From Delftia tsuruhatensis NBRC 16741 (GTDB lineage: Bacteria > Pseudomonadota > Gammaproteobacteria > Burkholderiales > Burkholderiaceae_C), in NCBI RefSeq assembly GCF_001571325.1, contig NZ_BCTO01000007.1:186001-250000 (forward strand): a stretch of 64,000 bases of DNA, read 5' to 3'. Under the pieces are notes generated by a model. The model saw nothing but the letters and a program-made list of their open reading frames with translations. It searched no databases and had not been told where the DNA came from. Made by a program: the position numbers and the translations under genes. Every line of letters starts with the position of its first letter. Within the stretch, counting starts at the first letter, position 1. Positions 1 through 8,142 of the stretch are shown here, one piece after another.

Positions 1-525
1 ATCAGCGGCTACATCGACCTGGGCGTCAAGGAAGGCGCGCAGTTGCTGGTCGATGGCCGGGGCTTCGACGGCAAGGCGGCCGGCTCCTCCACAGGCACGG
101 ACACCTCGGGCGGCTTCTGGCTGGGCGGCACGCTGTTCGACCATGTCACGCCCGACATGCGCATCTACAAGGAAGAGATCTTCGGCCCCGTGCTGGCCGT
201 GGTGCGCGCCAAGGACTTCGCCGAGGCCGTGCAGCTGGTCAACGACCATGAGTTCGGCAACGGCGTGGCCTGCTTCACGCGCGACGGCAATGTGGCGCGC
301 GAGTTCGGCCGCCGCATCGAGGTCGGCATGGTCGGCATCAACGTGCCGATTCCCGTTCCCATGGCCTGGCACGGCTTCGGCGGCTGGAAGCGCAGCCTGT
401 TCGGCGACATGCACGCCTATGGCGAGGAAGGCGTGCGCTTCTATACACGCCAAAAGAGCATCATGCAGCGCTGGCCCGAGAGCACGCCCAAGGGCGCGGA
501 ATTCGTGATGCCCACGGCCAAGTAG
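1..525 (+). CDS. mmsA: Methylmalonate-semialdehyde dehydrogenase, C-terminal part
   Basis: Only the last 174 codons are inside the window; the frame is open from base 1 and ends with TAG at 523-525. The protein belongs to the CoA-acylating aldehyde dehydrogenases that turn (methyl)malonate semialdehyde plus CoA and NAD into propionyl- or acetyl-CoA in valine, beta-alanine and inositol breakdown. Visible family features are the KEEIFGPVL block, the [11 protein letters not shown] block and the [20 protein letters not shown] stretch typical of MmsA/IolA. The catalytic Cys lies upstream, outside the window. A hairpin terminator follows directly. The family is clear; choice between MmsA and IolA cannot be made from this part. 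Confidence 0.85.
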   Translation: MSGYIDLGVKEGAQLLVDGRGFDGKAAGSSTGTDTSGGFWLGGTLFDHVTPDMRIYKEEIFGPVLAVVRAKDFAEAVQLVNDHEFGNGVACFTRDGNVAREFGRRIEVGMVGINVPIPVPMAWHGFGGWKRSLFGDMHAYGEEGVRFYTRQKSIMQRWPESTPKGAEFVMPTAK

Positions 526-544
526 GCGCAGTCCCCCTCCATGA

Positions 545-570
545 AAAAACCAGCCCGCGGGCTGGTTTTT
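545..570. terminator. Bidirectional intrinsic terminator
   Basis: A perfect palindrome of A-tract, CCAGCCCGCGGGCTGG and T-tract sits between the convergent mmsA and ompW-like genes, so it has a U-run in both directions. Confidence 0.85.
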
Positions 571-589
571 CTTTGGGGACTGCGACCTG

Positions 590-1261
590 TCAGAAGCGGT
601 ATCCGATGCCGATGGCGTAGACGTTCGGATTGAGCTTGAGCGACACGCTCTGGCCCGAGGACAGGTGCGCCGTGGTCTTCAGGAAGCTCTTGTAGTAGGC
701 CACGTCCAGGAACCAGCGCTCGTTGAAGTTGTAGACGAAGCCGATCTGGGGCGTCAGGCCCCATTTGCTGTCCACCGAGGCCGTGGTCGGGTTGGCCAGC
801 GTGCCGCCGGTCAGGCCGTTAAGGGAGGCCGTGGTGCGCTCGCCGAAGAACTTGGCATAGGTCACGCCCAGGCCCAGGTAGGGGCGGAAGGCGGAGTTGG
901 CCTCGCCGAAGCGGTACTGCGCGAACACGGTGGCGGGCAGCACCTTGGTGCGGCCCAGCTTGCCCGTGCCGGAGATGGCGCCATTGCCCACGAAGTCATG
1001 CTTGAACGGCAGGCCCATGGGCACGTCGATGGCCCAGTTGTTGGTGACCATGTAGGTCACGCCGCCCGTGAGCTGGCTGTTGGCCTTCACGTCCACGCGG
1101 GTGTCGGGGAAGCTGGGTGTGCTCAGCCAGCCGCTGCTGGTCTGGGGATCGATGCGCGTGGCGCCCAGGCGCACGCTCCAGGTGCCGGCGGACTGGGCGG
1201 TGGCGGCCATGCAGGCCGTGGCCATGGCCACGGCGGCGGTGATGCGCAGGAATGTCTTCAT
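590..1261 (-). CDS. OmpW-family outer membrane beta-barrel protein
   Basis: Predicted 223-residue outer membrane protein of the OmpW family, small eight-stranded barrels that let hydrophobic compounds cross the outer membrane. It starts at MKTFLRITAAVAMATAC, a clear signal peptide ending near AATAQS, with GAGGAGA about 9 bases upstream; a longer frame exists but has no ribosome site. Family signs are the opening WSVRLGATRIDP, the central PATVFAQYRFG and FRPYLGLGVTYAKFF blocks, and a C-terminal aromatic residue (YRF) expected for BAM recognition. It ends convergently with mmsA and lies downstream of a secreted esterase gene. Function beyond the family is inferred. Confidence 0.88.
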   Translation of the reverse strand: MKTFLRITAAVAMATACMAATAQSAGTWSVRLGATRIDPQTSSGWLSTPSFPDTRVDVKANSQLTGGVTYMVTNNWAIDVPMGLPFKHDFVGNGAISGTGKLGRTKVLPATVFAQYRFGEANSAFRPYLGLGVTYAKFFGERTTASLNGLTGGTLANPTTASVDSKWGLTPQIGFVYNFNERWFLDVAYYKSFLKTTAHLSSGQSVSLKLNPNVYAIGIGYRF

Positions 1262-1292
1262 GGATGTGTCTCCTCGTGCTGCATGACTGCGA

Positions 1293-2426
1293 TCACAGCC
1301 AGCCGGCACGGGCCAGGGTGCGGGAGGCCAGCTGGCTCATCTGCTGATGGCCATAGGGCGTGGGGTGGAAGCTGTCGGCAAAGGCATAGCTCTTCCACCA
1401 GTTGGCGCTGGTCTCGCCCACGGGAATGGAGGCGGACAGCGCGGCCTCGGTGCAGGTCGGGAAGCTGTAGGTGGGCAGGCCGTCGGCGCCCGCGCCGGTG
1501 GCAGGGCAGGCCGCCTTTTTCACGTTAGTGTAGGCGTACTGGGCGGGGTCGGCCATCTGCTGGCGGAACTCGCTGTAGAAATCGATGATGGCCACGCGGC
1601 TCTCGCCCGCGAAGCCGGTGGCAACCTGCTGGTTGAAGGCCTTGACCCAGCCGTCGAACACGGTCTCCAGCTGGGCGGCGGCGGCCGAGCCCTGCTGCTG
1701 GGCCACCGACTGCAGTACCAGCTGGAAGCGCGGCGTCAGCGTGATGGCCGGCACGTTGAGGATGGCCACGCGCGTGGCGCCCTTGCCCAGCACATTCGCC
1801 TGGATGGTGGACACATAGCCCTTGGCCAGGTTCTGCATGTACAGGCCGCCGGCCTGGGCCATGCCGGCCTGGCCCTGCTGCAGCAGCGCACCCAGCGTGG
1901 CCGCGTCGATCTTGGTGGACAGCAGCGCCTTGAAGTTGGCGCCCTGGTCCCTGGAAGCGGCCAGGAAGGCGCCGATCACGTCGGCCGCGTCATTGGCGCC
2001 GCCGTCGATCACGGCCAGGTCATCGGCCGTGAAGCCAGCCGCGCCGGCCAGCAGGATCTGCTGCGTGATGGAGATGGGCGCCGTGGGCGCGCTGGTGTAG
2101 TTGATGCGGCCGCCGCCCACGGCGTAGTTGTTGCACGAGGTGTTGGGCGTGAAGGCCGTGCCGTTGAAGCGCGGGCACAGGGAGATGTTGTACAGGCCCG
2201 CCACGCGCTCGGCCCAGACCTGGTTGGAGCCGGCGCCTGTCAGCGTGGCGTTCTGCACGGTGAACTTGTAGCCGAAGGTGCCGCTGTCGGAGAGGCTGTC
2301 GCCCATCACCTTGACGGAGGTGATCTTGGCACGGGGGGTGGTGTCGGCGCCGCTGCCGCCACCGCAAGCGGCCAGCAGGCCGGCCGTGGCCAGGGAGGCC
2401 GCGAGGATTCGATAACGATTTGCCAA
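1293..2426 (-). CDS. GDSL/SGNH-family esterase, probable lipoprotein
   Basis: Predicted 377-residue SGNH hydrolase. Block I is VMGDSLSDSG with the nucleophilic Ser, block III is DGGANDAAD, and block V is DSFHPTPYGH with the Asp-x-x-His pair, so the catalytic set is complete. I place the start at a TTG (2424-2426) because GGAG lies 8 bases upstream and it gives a compact lipoprotein signal, LATAGLLAAC, with lipobox Cys followed by a GGGSG linker. An in-frame ATG at 2486 would add 20 residues before the hydrophobic segment and lacks a ribosome site. Expected to act in the periplasm or outer membrane on short-chain esters; substrate unknown. Confidence 0.82.
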   Translation of the reverse strand: MANRYRILAASLATAGLLAACGGGSGADTTPRAKITSVKVMGDSLSDSGTFGYKFTVQNATLTGAGSNQVWAERVAGLYNISLCPRFNGTAFTPNTSCNNYAVGGGRINYTSAPTAPISITQQILLAGAAGFTADDLAVIDGGANDAADVIGAFLAASRDQGANFKALLSTKIDAATLGALLQQGQAGMAQAGGLYMQNLAKGYVSTIQANVLGKGATRVAILNVPAITLTPRFQLVLQSVAQQQGSAAAAQLETVFDGWVKAFNQQVATGFAGESRVAIIDFYSEFRQQMADPAQYAYTNVKKAACPATGAGADGLPTYSFPTCTEAALSASIPVGETSANWWKSYAFADSFHPTPYGHQQMSQLASRTLARAGWL

Positions 2427-2645
2427 GGTGTGATCTCCGTGAAGTGTTGTGAATAGCACGACCGTGCTTTTTTTGGTGATTGCCATCGTAGCGACAGTCG
2501 CACCTTGGCGACACCGGGCAAGTACCGATAGGAATCGCGGGCCGACCGGGCATTTCGCACGCGGGCGAATAGACGATAAATACCGGTCTGGCGCCCGCAG
2601 GCAGGGCAAGGCCCTTGCCGGGCAGGAGGCGGAAACACAACGGAA

Positions 2646-2667
2646 AGGGCCTGCAAAAGCAGGCCCT
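2646..2667 (-). terminator. Probable intrinsic terminator of dacB
   Basis: Nine-base-pair stem AGGGCCTGC / GCAGGCCCT with a four-base loop, followed on the minus strand by TTTCCGTT. It lies 24 bases past the dacB stop. Confidence 0.6.
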
Positions 2668-2690
2668 GGAACAGGAGCGCAGGCGGCGTA

Positions 2691-4226
2691 TCAGCGGTCG
2701 TGCGCCGTCCAGTCCACCAGCGCATCCCAGGCCGCGCGCGCGGCGGCCGCATTGGCGTGGTTGGCCATGGCCACCAGCACGTATCGGCGGCCGCTGGCGC
2801 CATCCACATAGCCGGCCAGGGCCGAGGCATCGCGCAGCGTGCCGGTCTTCAGGTGCGCCATGCCCTGGACGCGGCTGAGGCTGCGGCGCAGCGTGCCATC
2901 GACGCCGACGATGGGCATGGAGGCCACGAACTCCGGCATCACGGGCGAGGCCCAGGCCTGCTGCAGCATGCGGCCCAGGCCGGAGGCCGTGATGCGCGCC
3001 TCGCGGCTCAGGCCCGCGCCGTTGTCGGCCACGGGCTGCTCGGCCGCACCCCAGCGCGCCTGCCACCACTGGCCCAGCGCCTGGCGCGAGGCCTCGAAGC
3101 TGGCCACGCCGGTGCGCTGCATGCCCATGGTCAGGAACACCTGCTGGGCCATGACGTTATTGCTGTATTTGTTGATGTCCCGCACCACCTCGGCCAGCGA
3201 GGGCGATTCGCTCTGGAAGGCCGGCTGCAGGCCGGCCGGCACGCGGCCGTCGCGCACGGTGCCCGTGAGCTTGCCGCCCAGCTCGCGCCACATGCCCTCG
3301 ATGGCGCGCGCCGCGAAGGCCTCGGGCTGGGCCGGCGCCAGCGACCAGCTCTTGTCGCCGCAGCTGGCCGGGAACGTGCCGGCAAAGGCGATGCGCAACG
3401 GGTCGGCCATGTCCAGCTGCAGCCGGGCGCGCCAGTCGCCGCACTCGCTGCCTGCCGGCGCCAGGGGCGCGGTTTCCTGTTGCTGGATTCCGGCCAGCGG
3501 CGGGTCGTATTGCAGCCGCGCCACGCCCGCCGCGGCGTCGGGCACAAAGCCGACCGTCACGGCCTTGTAGTTGACCAGCAGGGCGTCGGGCGCCACGTTG
3601 TAGGGGCGCCAGGGCTCGTTGTCGAAGGTGGAGGGATCGTGGGCGGGGACGGAGAACGCGCTGCGGTCCAGCACGATGTCGCCCACGATGACCTTGATGC
3701 CCATGCCCTGCAGGCGGCGCAGCATCAGCCACAGCCGCTCCATCACGAGCTTGGGATCGCCCTGGCCCTGGATGTACAGCGGCCCGCGCAGCACGCCGTC
3801 CTGCACCGGCCCGCCCAGGAAGACGGGCGTGCGCCAGACATGGGCAGGACCCAGCTGGTCCAGCGCCGCATAGGTGGTGACCAGCTTCATCACCGAGGCC
3901 GGGTTCATGGCCACATGGCTTTGCCAGTCCAGGCGCGGAGCGGCCCGGCCATCGACCTCGACCACCAGGGCCGAGACCGCGTCGCGCGGCAGCTTGGCGC
4001 GCGCAAGCGCCGCCTCCACGGCCGGGGGCAGCCGGCTTTCGCGTGCAGTCTTGGTGGACAGCGAGGCCGGCGAGGTGGGCGCATCTGCCTGGGCGCTTGC
4101 CACGCCGGGCAGGACGGACGCCGCCAGCAGCGCGGCCGCCAGGCCCCGGCGGGAAAGCGGCAATCCAAGAGAGAAGGCGGAGGAAATCGAGGAAATAAGG
4201 GAAGAAGACGTCGAAAGATGCAACAT
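2691..4226 (-). CDS. dacB: D-alanyl-D-alanine carboxypeptidase/endopeptidase (PBP4 type)
   Basis: Predicted 511-residue penicillin-binding protein 4, a periplasmic serine DD-peptidase that trims or cuts peptidoglycan cross-links. The three active-site motifs are visible: SVMK at about residues 111-114, SNN in KYSNNVMAQQ, and KTG in MAHLKTGTLRDAS near the C terminus. The long insertion between SxxK and SxN is typical of PBP4. The N-terminus has a signal peptide (GLAAALLAASVLPGVASAQA). Start chosen at ATG 4226; another ATG eight codons upstream is possible and neither has a strong ribosome site. It is divergent from tsaB, about 100 bases away. Confidence 0.9.
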   Translation of the reverse strand: MLHLSTSSSLISSISSAFSLGLPLSRRGLAAALLAASVLPGVASAQADAPTSPASLSTKTARESRLPPAVEAALARAKLPRDAVSALVVEVDGRAAPRLDWQSHVAMNPASVMKLVTTYAALDQLGPAHVWRTPVFLGGPVQDGVLRGPLYIQGQGDPKLVMERLWLMLRRLQGMGIKVIVGDIVLDRSAFSVPAHDPSTFDNEPWRPYNVAPDALLVNYKAVTVGFVPDAAAGVARLQYDPPLAGIQQQETAPLAPAGSECGDWRARLQLDMADPLRIAFAGTFPASCGDKSWSLAPAQPEAFAARAIEGMWRELGGKLTGTVRDGRVPAGLQPAFQSESPSLAEVVRDINKYSNNVMAQQVFLTMGMQRTGVASFEASRQALGQWWQARWGAAEQPVADNGAGLSREARITASGLGRMLQQAWASPVMPEFVASMPIVGVDGTLRRSLSRVQGMAHLKTGTLRDASALAGYVDGASGRRYVLVAMANHANAAAARAAWDALVDWTAHDR

Positions 4227-4328
4227 GGCCGGCAAGTCTACGCCGGTCATTGCAGCCCTGCCGGGCGCGGGACGGGCGGGGCACCGATAATCCTGCACTT
4301 GCTGCGGCACCGCCGCCTGCCCCACGCC

Positions 4329-5069
4329 ATGAATCTTCTTGCCCTAGACACCAGTACCGACACCCTCTCCATCGCCGTGCAGCGCGGCGATGCCGTCTGG
4401 GAACACAGCGGCCCCGGCGGCCCGCAGACCTCGACCGAGCTGATCCCCGCCATCCTGGCCCTCATGGCCCAGGCCGGACTGGAGTTCGCCGAGCTGCGGG
4501 CCATCGTCTTCGGCCGGGGTCCGGGCTCGTTCACGGGCCTGCGCACGGCGTGCTCCGTGGCCCAGGGCCTGGCCTTTGCCGCCCGCGTGCCCGTGCTGCC
4601 CATGGACAGCCTGCTGGCCGTGGCCGAGCAGGCGCGCATGCAATACGGCTGCACCGACCTCATCGCCGTGATCGATGCGCGCATGAACGAGGTCTACCAC
4701 GCCGCCTACCACTGGGCCGATGGCCGCTGGAACGACATCGGCGAGCAAAGCGGCGACTTCGGCCTGTGCGCGCCCGAGGCCCTGCAGCTGCCGCCCGGCA
4801 CCGTGGTGGCCGGCAACGCCCTGGCCGCCTATGGCGAGCGCCTGGCGCCCCAGGCCAGCCATGTGGCTGCGCTGCCCACGGCCGCCGCCATGCTGCGCCT
4901 GGCCCCTGCGATGCTGGCGGCCGACCGCGCCCTGCCGGCCGACCAGGCCCTGCCGCGCTACATCCGCGATAAAGTCGCGCAGACCACGGCCGAGCGCGAG
5001 GCTGCCAAGGCGGCAGCCGCGCTTGCTTCACCCGTGCAGACCACAGAGACCCCTCCTGCCCAGGCATGA
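4329..5069 (+). CDS. tsaB: tRNA threonylcarbamoyladenosine biosynthesis protein TsaB
   Basis: Predicted 246-residue TsaB, the partner of TsaD and TsaE in making t6A37 on tRNAs that read ANN codons. The N-terminus LLALDTSTDTLSIAVQ is the first ASKHA phosphate-binding element, and FGRGPGSFTGLRTACS is the signature of the family. The C-terminal part after PRYIRDKVAQ is low complexity and variable, as in other members. The start ATG gives the expected LALDTST beginning. Its stop overlaps the next start by four bases (ATGA), so tsaB, rimI and the following gene are probably one transcript. Confidence 0.93.
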   Translation: MNLLALDTSTDTLSIAVQRGDAVWEHSGPGGPQTSTELIPAILALMAQAGLEFAELRAIVFGRGPGSFTGLRTACSVAQGLAFAARVPVLPMDSLLAVAEQARMQYGCTDLIAVIDARMNEVYHAAYHWADGRWNDIGEQSGDFGLCAPEALQLPPGTVVAGNALAAYGERLAPQASHVAALPTAAAMLRLAPAMLAADRALPADQALPRYIRDKVAQTTAEREAAKAAAALASPVQTTETPPAQA

Positions 5070-5590
5070 GCACGCACACGCCACAGCCCTCGCGGCCGCT
5101 GCCGCCCCTGACCGACGCCTTGGCGTCGGAGCGGGACAGCGTGCGCTTCGAGCCGCTGAACGTGCTGTGGCTGGACACGCTGCTGCCCGTGGAGCAGCAG
5201 GCCTATTCCCATCCCTGGACGCGTGGCAACTTCATCGACGCCATGGCGGCCGGCTATGAAACCCAGCTGCTGGTGGATGCCCAGGGCGGGCTGGTCGGCT
5301 ACTTCGTCGCCATGATCGTGCTCGACGAGGTGCACCTGCTCAACATCACCGTGGCCCCGGCGCGCCAGCGCCAGGGCTGGGCCCGCATCCTGCTGGACGC
5401 CCTGGCCCTGTGGTCGCGCCAGCGCCAGGCCCAATGGATCTGGCTGGAAGTGCGCGAGAGCAATGTCCGCGCACGCAGCATCTACGCCGCGCATGGCTAC
5501 CAGGAGGTGGGCCTGCGCAAGAACTACTACCCCATGCACGACGGCCCGCGCGAGCATGCCGTGCTCATGAGCCTCAAGCTATGGCCCTGA
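5066..5590 (+). CDS. rimI: Ribosomal protein S18-alanine N-acetyltransferase
   Basis: Predicted 174-residue GNAT acetyltransferase that acetylates the N-terminal Ala of ribosomal protein S18. Acetyl-CoA binding motif A is seen as LLNITVAPARQRQGWARILL (the Q/RxxGxG/A element is here RQGWA), followed by WLEVRESNVRARSIYAAHGY, typical of RimI. Compared with the short E. coli enzyme there is an N-terminal extension of about 25 residues rich in Pro. It overlaps tsaB by four bases and the next gene by ten, a translationally coupled trio; tsaB-rimI adjacency supports the name. Confidence 0.9.
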   Translation: MSTHTPQPSRPLPPLTDALASERDSVRFEPLNVLWLDTLLPVEQQAYSHPWTRGNFIDAMAAGYETQLLVDAQGGLVGYFVAMIVLDEVHLLNITVAPARQRQGWARILLDALALWSRQRQAQWIWLEVRESNVRARSIYAAHGYQEVGLRKNYYPMHDGPREHAVLMSLKLWP

Positions 5591-6555
5591 ATCTAGACAC
5601 CCGCCAGCGGGCCATGCTGCATGCCATGGGCATCACTGTCTGGCTGCCCGAACCCGAGACCGCGCCCGCCGTGCTGTCCGAGGCCCTGGCTGCGCCCGCC
5701 GATGCGCCTGCAGCGGCGCCCCTGGCGGATCCGCTGGTGGCCCGCCCCGTTCCGCCGCCCGTGCAGGAGGCGCCCCTCCCGGCGCCTGATGCACCGGCGC
5801 CTGCTGCATCGTCGCCTGTCGCCGCGCCAACGCCCGCACGCGTCCAGGTGCCTGTTCAGGCGCCGGTCCAGGCGCCACCGCCTCCCGCACCCGTGCACGC
5901 CTCTCCCGCACCCGTCATCCCCGAACGCGAACGCCCGCCGCGCCGCTACGTGCAGCAGCCCGTGGCCGGCGCACCGGGCCTGGGCTGGCGGCTGGGCCCC
6001 GTGCGTCCCGTGTATGCGGCAACGCCGCCGGCCGGTGATGGCGGCGAAGGCGGCTGGCTGATCCTGCTGGAGCCGCCGGCCAACTCCCTGCCGCTGCCGC
6101 CCGCCCGGCGCCCCGGCCCCGACTGCGCGCGCACCGCGCTGGAAGGCGACGCGGCCCGGCTGCTGGACAACATGCTGCGCGCGCTGAACCTGCAGGACCA
6201 TCCGCGCCTGTACAGCGCCGCCCTGCACCGCGTGCAGCCTCCGGCCGAAGGCCAGGAGGCGCCCGAGGTCCCGGCCCTGCAACCGTCGCTGGAGGCACTG
6301 CTGCGCGATCTGCGCCCGGCCTGCGTGCTGGTGCTGGGCCTGGCCACGGCGCGCGCCGTGCTGGGGCGCCAGGAGGCCCTGGGCCGCCTGCGCGCCGAGC
6401 CGCACCGCATCGCCGGTGTGCCGGCCGTGGTCAGCTACGACCCCAACTATCTGCTGCGCGCCCCCCAGGCCAAGGCCGGCGCCTGGGCCGACCTGTGCCA
6501 TGCCCAGGCTTTTGTGACAGGCCGCCAGATGCCCCCTGGAGCCGCTTCCGAATAG
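5581..6555 (+). CDS. Uracil-DNA glycosylase family 4-like protein, active-site motifs degenerate
   Basis: Predicted 324-residue protein. Residues roughly 20-115 are a Pro/Ala/Val-rich low-complexity region. The C-terminal half resembles family 4 uracil-DNA glycosylases: LLDNMLRALNL matches their LLxxML helix, VLVLGLATARAVLG the core strand-helix, and DPNYLLRAP followed by WADL the usual HPSYLLR...W.DL block. However the uracil-pocket GExPG motif is not seen (LLEPPANS lies in that place), the His of HPSYLLR is Asp, and there are no paired Cys for the iron-sulfur cluster. So it is probably a catalytically dead or retargeted relative. Gene order after tsaB-rimI supports the family link. Start overlaps rimI by ten bases. 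Confidence 0.7.
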   Translation: MALNLDTRQRAMLHAMGITVWLPEPETAPAVLSEALAAPADAPAAAPLADPLVARPVPPPVQEAPLPAPDAPAPAASSPVAAPTPARVQVPVQAPVQAPPPPAPVHASPAPVIPERERPPRRYVQQPVAGAPGLGWRLGPVRPVYAATPPAGDGGEGGWLILLEPPANSLPLPPARRPGPDCARTALEGDAARLLDNMLRALNLQDHPRLYSAALHRVQPPAEGQEAPEVPALQPSLEALLRDLRPACVLVLGLATARAVLGRQEALGRLRAEPHRIAGVPAVVSYDPNYLLRAPQAKAGAWADLCHAQAFVTGRQMPPGAASE

Positions 6556-6611
6556 CGCGGCCGGCCCGCATGCTGCAGCGCAACGCTGCATAATCCGATG
6601 CTTTGCATCTT

Positions 6612-6682
6612 GGAGAAAGCTCCGTGGAAACCTACCCCAGTTGGTAGCTTTCAACTCCCGGTTGGCCTGTGGGGTTGAAAGC
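6612..6682 (+). promoter_or_regulatory. Structured corA leader with alternative hairpins
   Basis: Three hairpins are visible in the corA 5' region: GGAG-AAAG-CTCC (6612-6623), CTACC/GGTAG (6632-6647), and a 12-pair stem GCTTTCAAC plus CCC with GGG plus GTTGAAAGC (6647-6682, one bulged T, 11-base loop). The GCTTTC at 6647-6652 can also pair with the upstream GAAAGC at 6615-6620, which would break the first and third hairpins. This is a switch-like arrangement. No long U-run follows the big stem, so a Rho or translational mechanism is more likely than an intrinsic terminator. No known riboswitch class was recognised. Confidence 0.45.
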
Positions 6683-6728
6683 ACCCCCGATACCCCGCAC
6701 GCCTGAGAAGAACACCTGGAGTGAGCCT

Positions 6729-7715
6729 ATGCTCAACATCTTTACGCTGGCCAATGGCCGCCTGGTTCAAGAAGAGATCGAGTCGCTGGAGGAGCTGTCC
6801 CGCTTCAAGCCGATCTGGGTGGACCTGGAGTCGCCCACGGTCGAGGAAAAGCGCTGGATCAAGCAGCACTACGAGTTGTCCATCCCCGAAGATGCGATGG
6901 ACGACGACATCGAGGAATCGGCCCGCTTCTACGAAGAAGACAACGGCGAGCTGCACATCCGCAGCGACTTCCTGATCGACGATGACGAGGATCCCCGCTC
7001 CGTGCGCGTGGCCTTCATCGTCAACGAGCACAACAAGAACCTGCGCAGCTGCGGCGTGCTGTTCTCCATCCATGACGAGGACGTGCCGGTCTTCCGGCTG
7101 CTGCGCATGCGCGCGCGCCGCGCGCCGGGCCTGATCGACGAGGCCAAGGACGTGCTGCTCAAGCTGTTCGACGCCGACGCCGAGTACTCGGCCGATACGC
7201 TCGAAGGCATCTACGACGACCTGGAGAAGGCCAGCAAGATGGTGCTGTCCGGCGACGTGACCGACGACGTGGCCCGCGAAGTGCTGGGCGCCATCGCGCG
7301 CCAGGAAGACCTGAACGGCCGCATCCGCCGCAACGTCATGGACACGCGCCGCGCCGTCAGCTTCATGATGCGTTCCAAGATGCTCAATGCCGAGCAGTTC
7401 GAGGAAGCGCGCCAGATCCTGCGCGACATCGAATCGCTGGACAGCCACACGGCCTTCCTCTTCGACAAGATCAACTTCCTGATGGATGCCACCGTCGGCT
7501 TCATCAACATCAACCAGAACAAGATCATCAAGATCTTCTCGGTGGCCAGCGTGGCCCTGCTGCCGCCCACGCTGATCGCCAGCGTCTACGGCATGAACTT
7601 CCGCTTCATGCCCGAGCTGGAGTGGGAGTTCGGCTACGTCTACGTCATCGCGCTCATGGTGCTCAGCGCCGTCGGGCCCATGCTGTATTTCCGCAAGCGC
7701 GGCTGGCTGAAGTAG
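6729..7715 (+). CDS. corA: Magnesium/cobalt transporter CorA
   Basis: Predicted 328-residue CorA-family divalent cation channel of the inner membrane, a homopentamer gated by cytoplasmic Mg2+. The large acidic cytoplasmic domain (for example DDDIEESARFYEEDNGE) is followed by the long stalk helix and two C-terminal membrane segments with the selectivity signature YGMNF near residue 287-289. Length and order match the family. The start ATG has GGAG seven bases upstream; an upstream in-frame ATG lies inside the structured leader and has no ribosome site. Transcribed alone, with a terminator directly downstream and a folded leader upstream. Confidence 0.93.
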   Translation: MLNIFTLANGRLVQEEIESLEELSRFKPIWVDLESPTVEEKRWIKQHYELSIPEDAMDDDIEESARFYEEDNGELHIRSDFLIDDDEDPRSVRVAFIVNEHNKNLRSCGVLFSIHDEDVPVFRLLRMRARRAPGLIDEAKDVLLKLFDADAEYSADTLEGIYDDLEKASKMVLSGDVTDDVAREVLGAIARQEDLNGRIRRNVMDTRRAVSFMMRSKMLNAEQFEEARQILRDIESLDSHTAFLFDKINFLMDATVGFININQNKIIKIFSVASVALLPPTLIASVYGMNFRFMPELEWEFGYVYVIALMVLSAVGPMLYFRKRGWLK

Positions 7716-7721
7716 CGGCAG

Positions 7722-7747
7722 CCGGCCCCCTCGGGCCGGGCTTTCTT
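7722..7747. terminator. Intrinsic terminator of corA
   Basis: Seven-pair stem CCGGCCC/GGGCCGG with loop CCTC, followed by GCTTTCTT on the plus strand. It lies between the convergent corA and ridA and touches the ridA stop codon. Confidence 0.7.
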
Positions 7748-8142
7748 CAGGCCAGCGCCACGGCCTCGATTTCCACCTTCAACCCGAAATGCAGCGCCCC
7801 CGTGGGCACCACGGCGCGCGCGGGCCGGTGTGCGCCGGCCCAGTCCGCGTAGATGCGGTCGAAGGCCGGCCAGTGCGCCATGTCGTCCAGGTACACGCGC
7901 ACCTGCAGCAGCCGCGGCACGCCGCTGCCGGCCAGCTCCAGCGCCGCTGCCAGGTTGGCCAGCGCCTGCCGGGCCTGGTCCTCGAAGCTGGCGTCCACCA
8001 GGCGCGTGCCGTCGGGCCGTATGGGCAGCTGCCCTGACACGAAGACCAGCCCCTGGCCCGTGGCCGTGTGGCTGTAGTGGCCGCCCGGCGCAGGCAGGTT
8101 CGGCGATGCATGGCGCAGATCGATCCCGTTTTCACCAGCCAT
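7747..8142 (-). CDS. RidA-family imine/enamine deaminase
   Basis: Predicted 131-residue member of the RidA/YjgF/UK114 family, which hydrolyses reactive 2-iminoacid intermediates released by PLP enzymes. Family signatures are GLVFVSGQLPI and the C-terminal RVYLDDMAHW ... RIYADW ... PARAVVPTGALHFGLKVEIEAVA; the active-site Arg is the R of PARAVV. Start at ATG 8142 with GGGAG upstream; it overlaps the end of the DSD1-like gene by 11 bases, so the two are translationally coupled. The neighbour is a PLP lyase that would release exactly the kind of enamine that RidA removes. Clear family; specific partner inferred from context. Confidence 0.88.
   Translation of the reverse strand: MAGENGIDLRHASPNLPAPGGHYSHTATGQGLVFVSGQLPIRPDGTRLVDASFEDQARQALANLAAALELAGSGVPRLLQVRVYLDDMAHWPAFDRIYADWAGAHRPARAVVPTGALHFGLKVEIEAVALA

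Noticed and set aside
2700..4328. Upstream extension of the tsaB frame by more than 500 codons
   Set aside because: It is antisense to dacB and has His/Arg/Gln-rich shadow composition; the tsaB signature starts at 4329.
6647..6682. Intrinsic terminator ahead of corA
   Set aside because: The large stem is followed by CACCCCCG, not a T-run, so it was listed as a leader structure, not a terminator.
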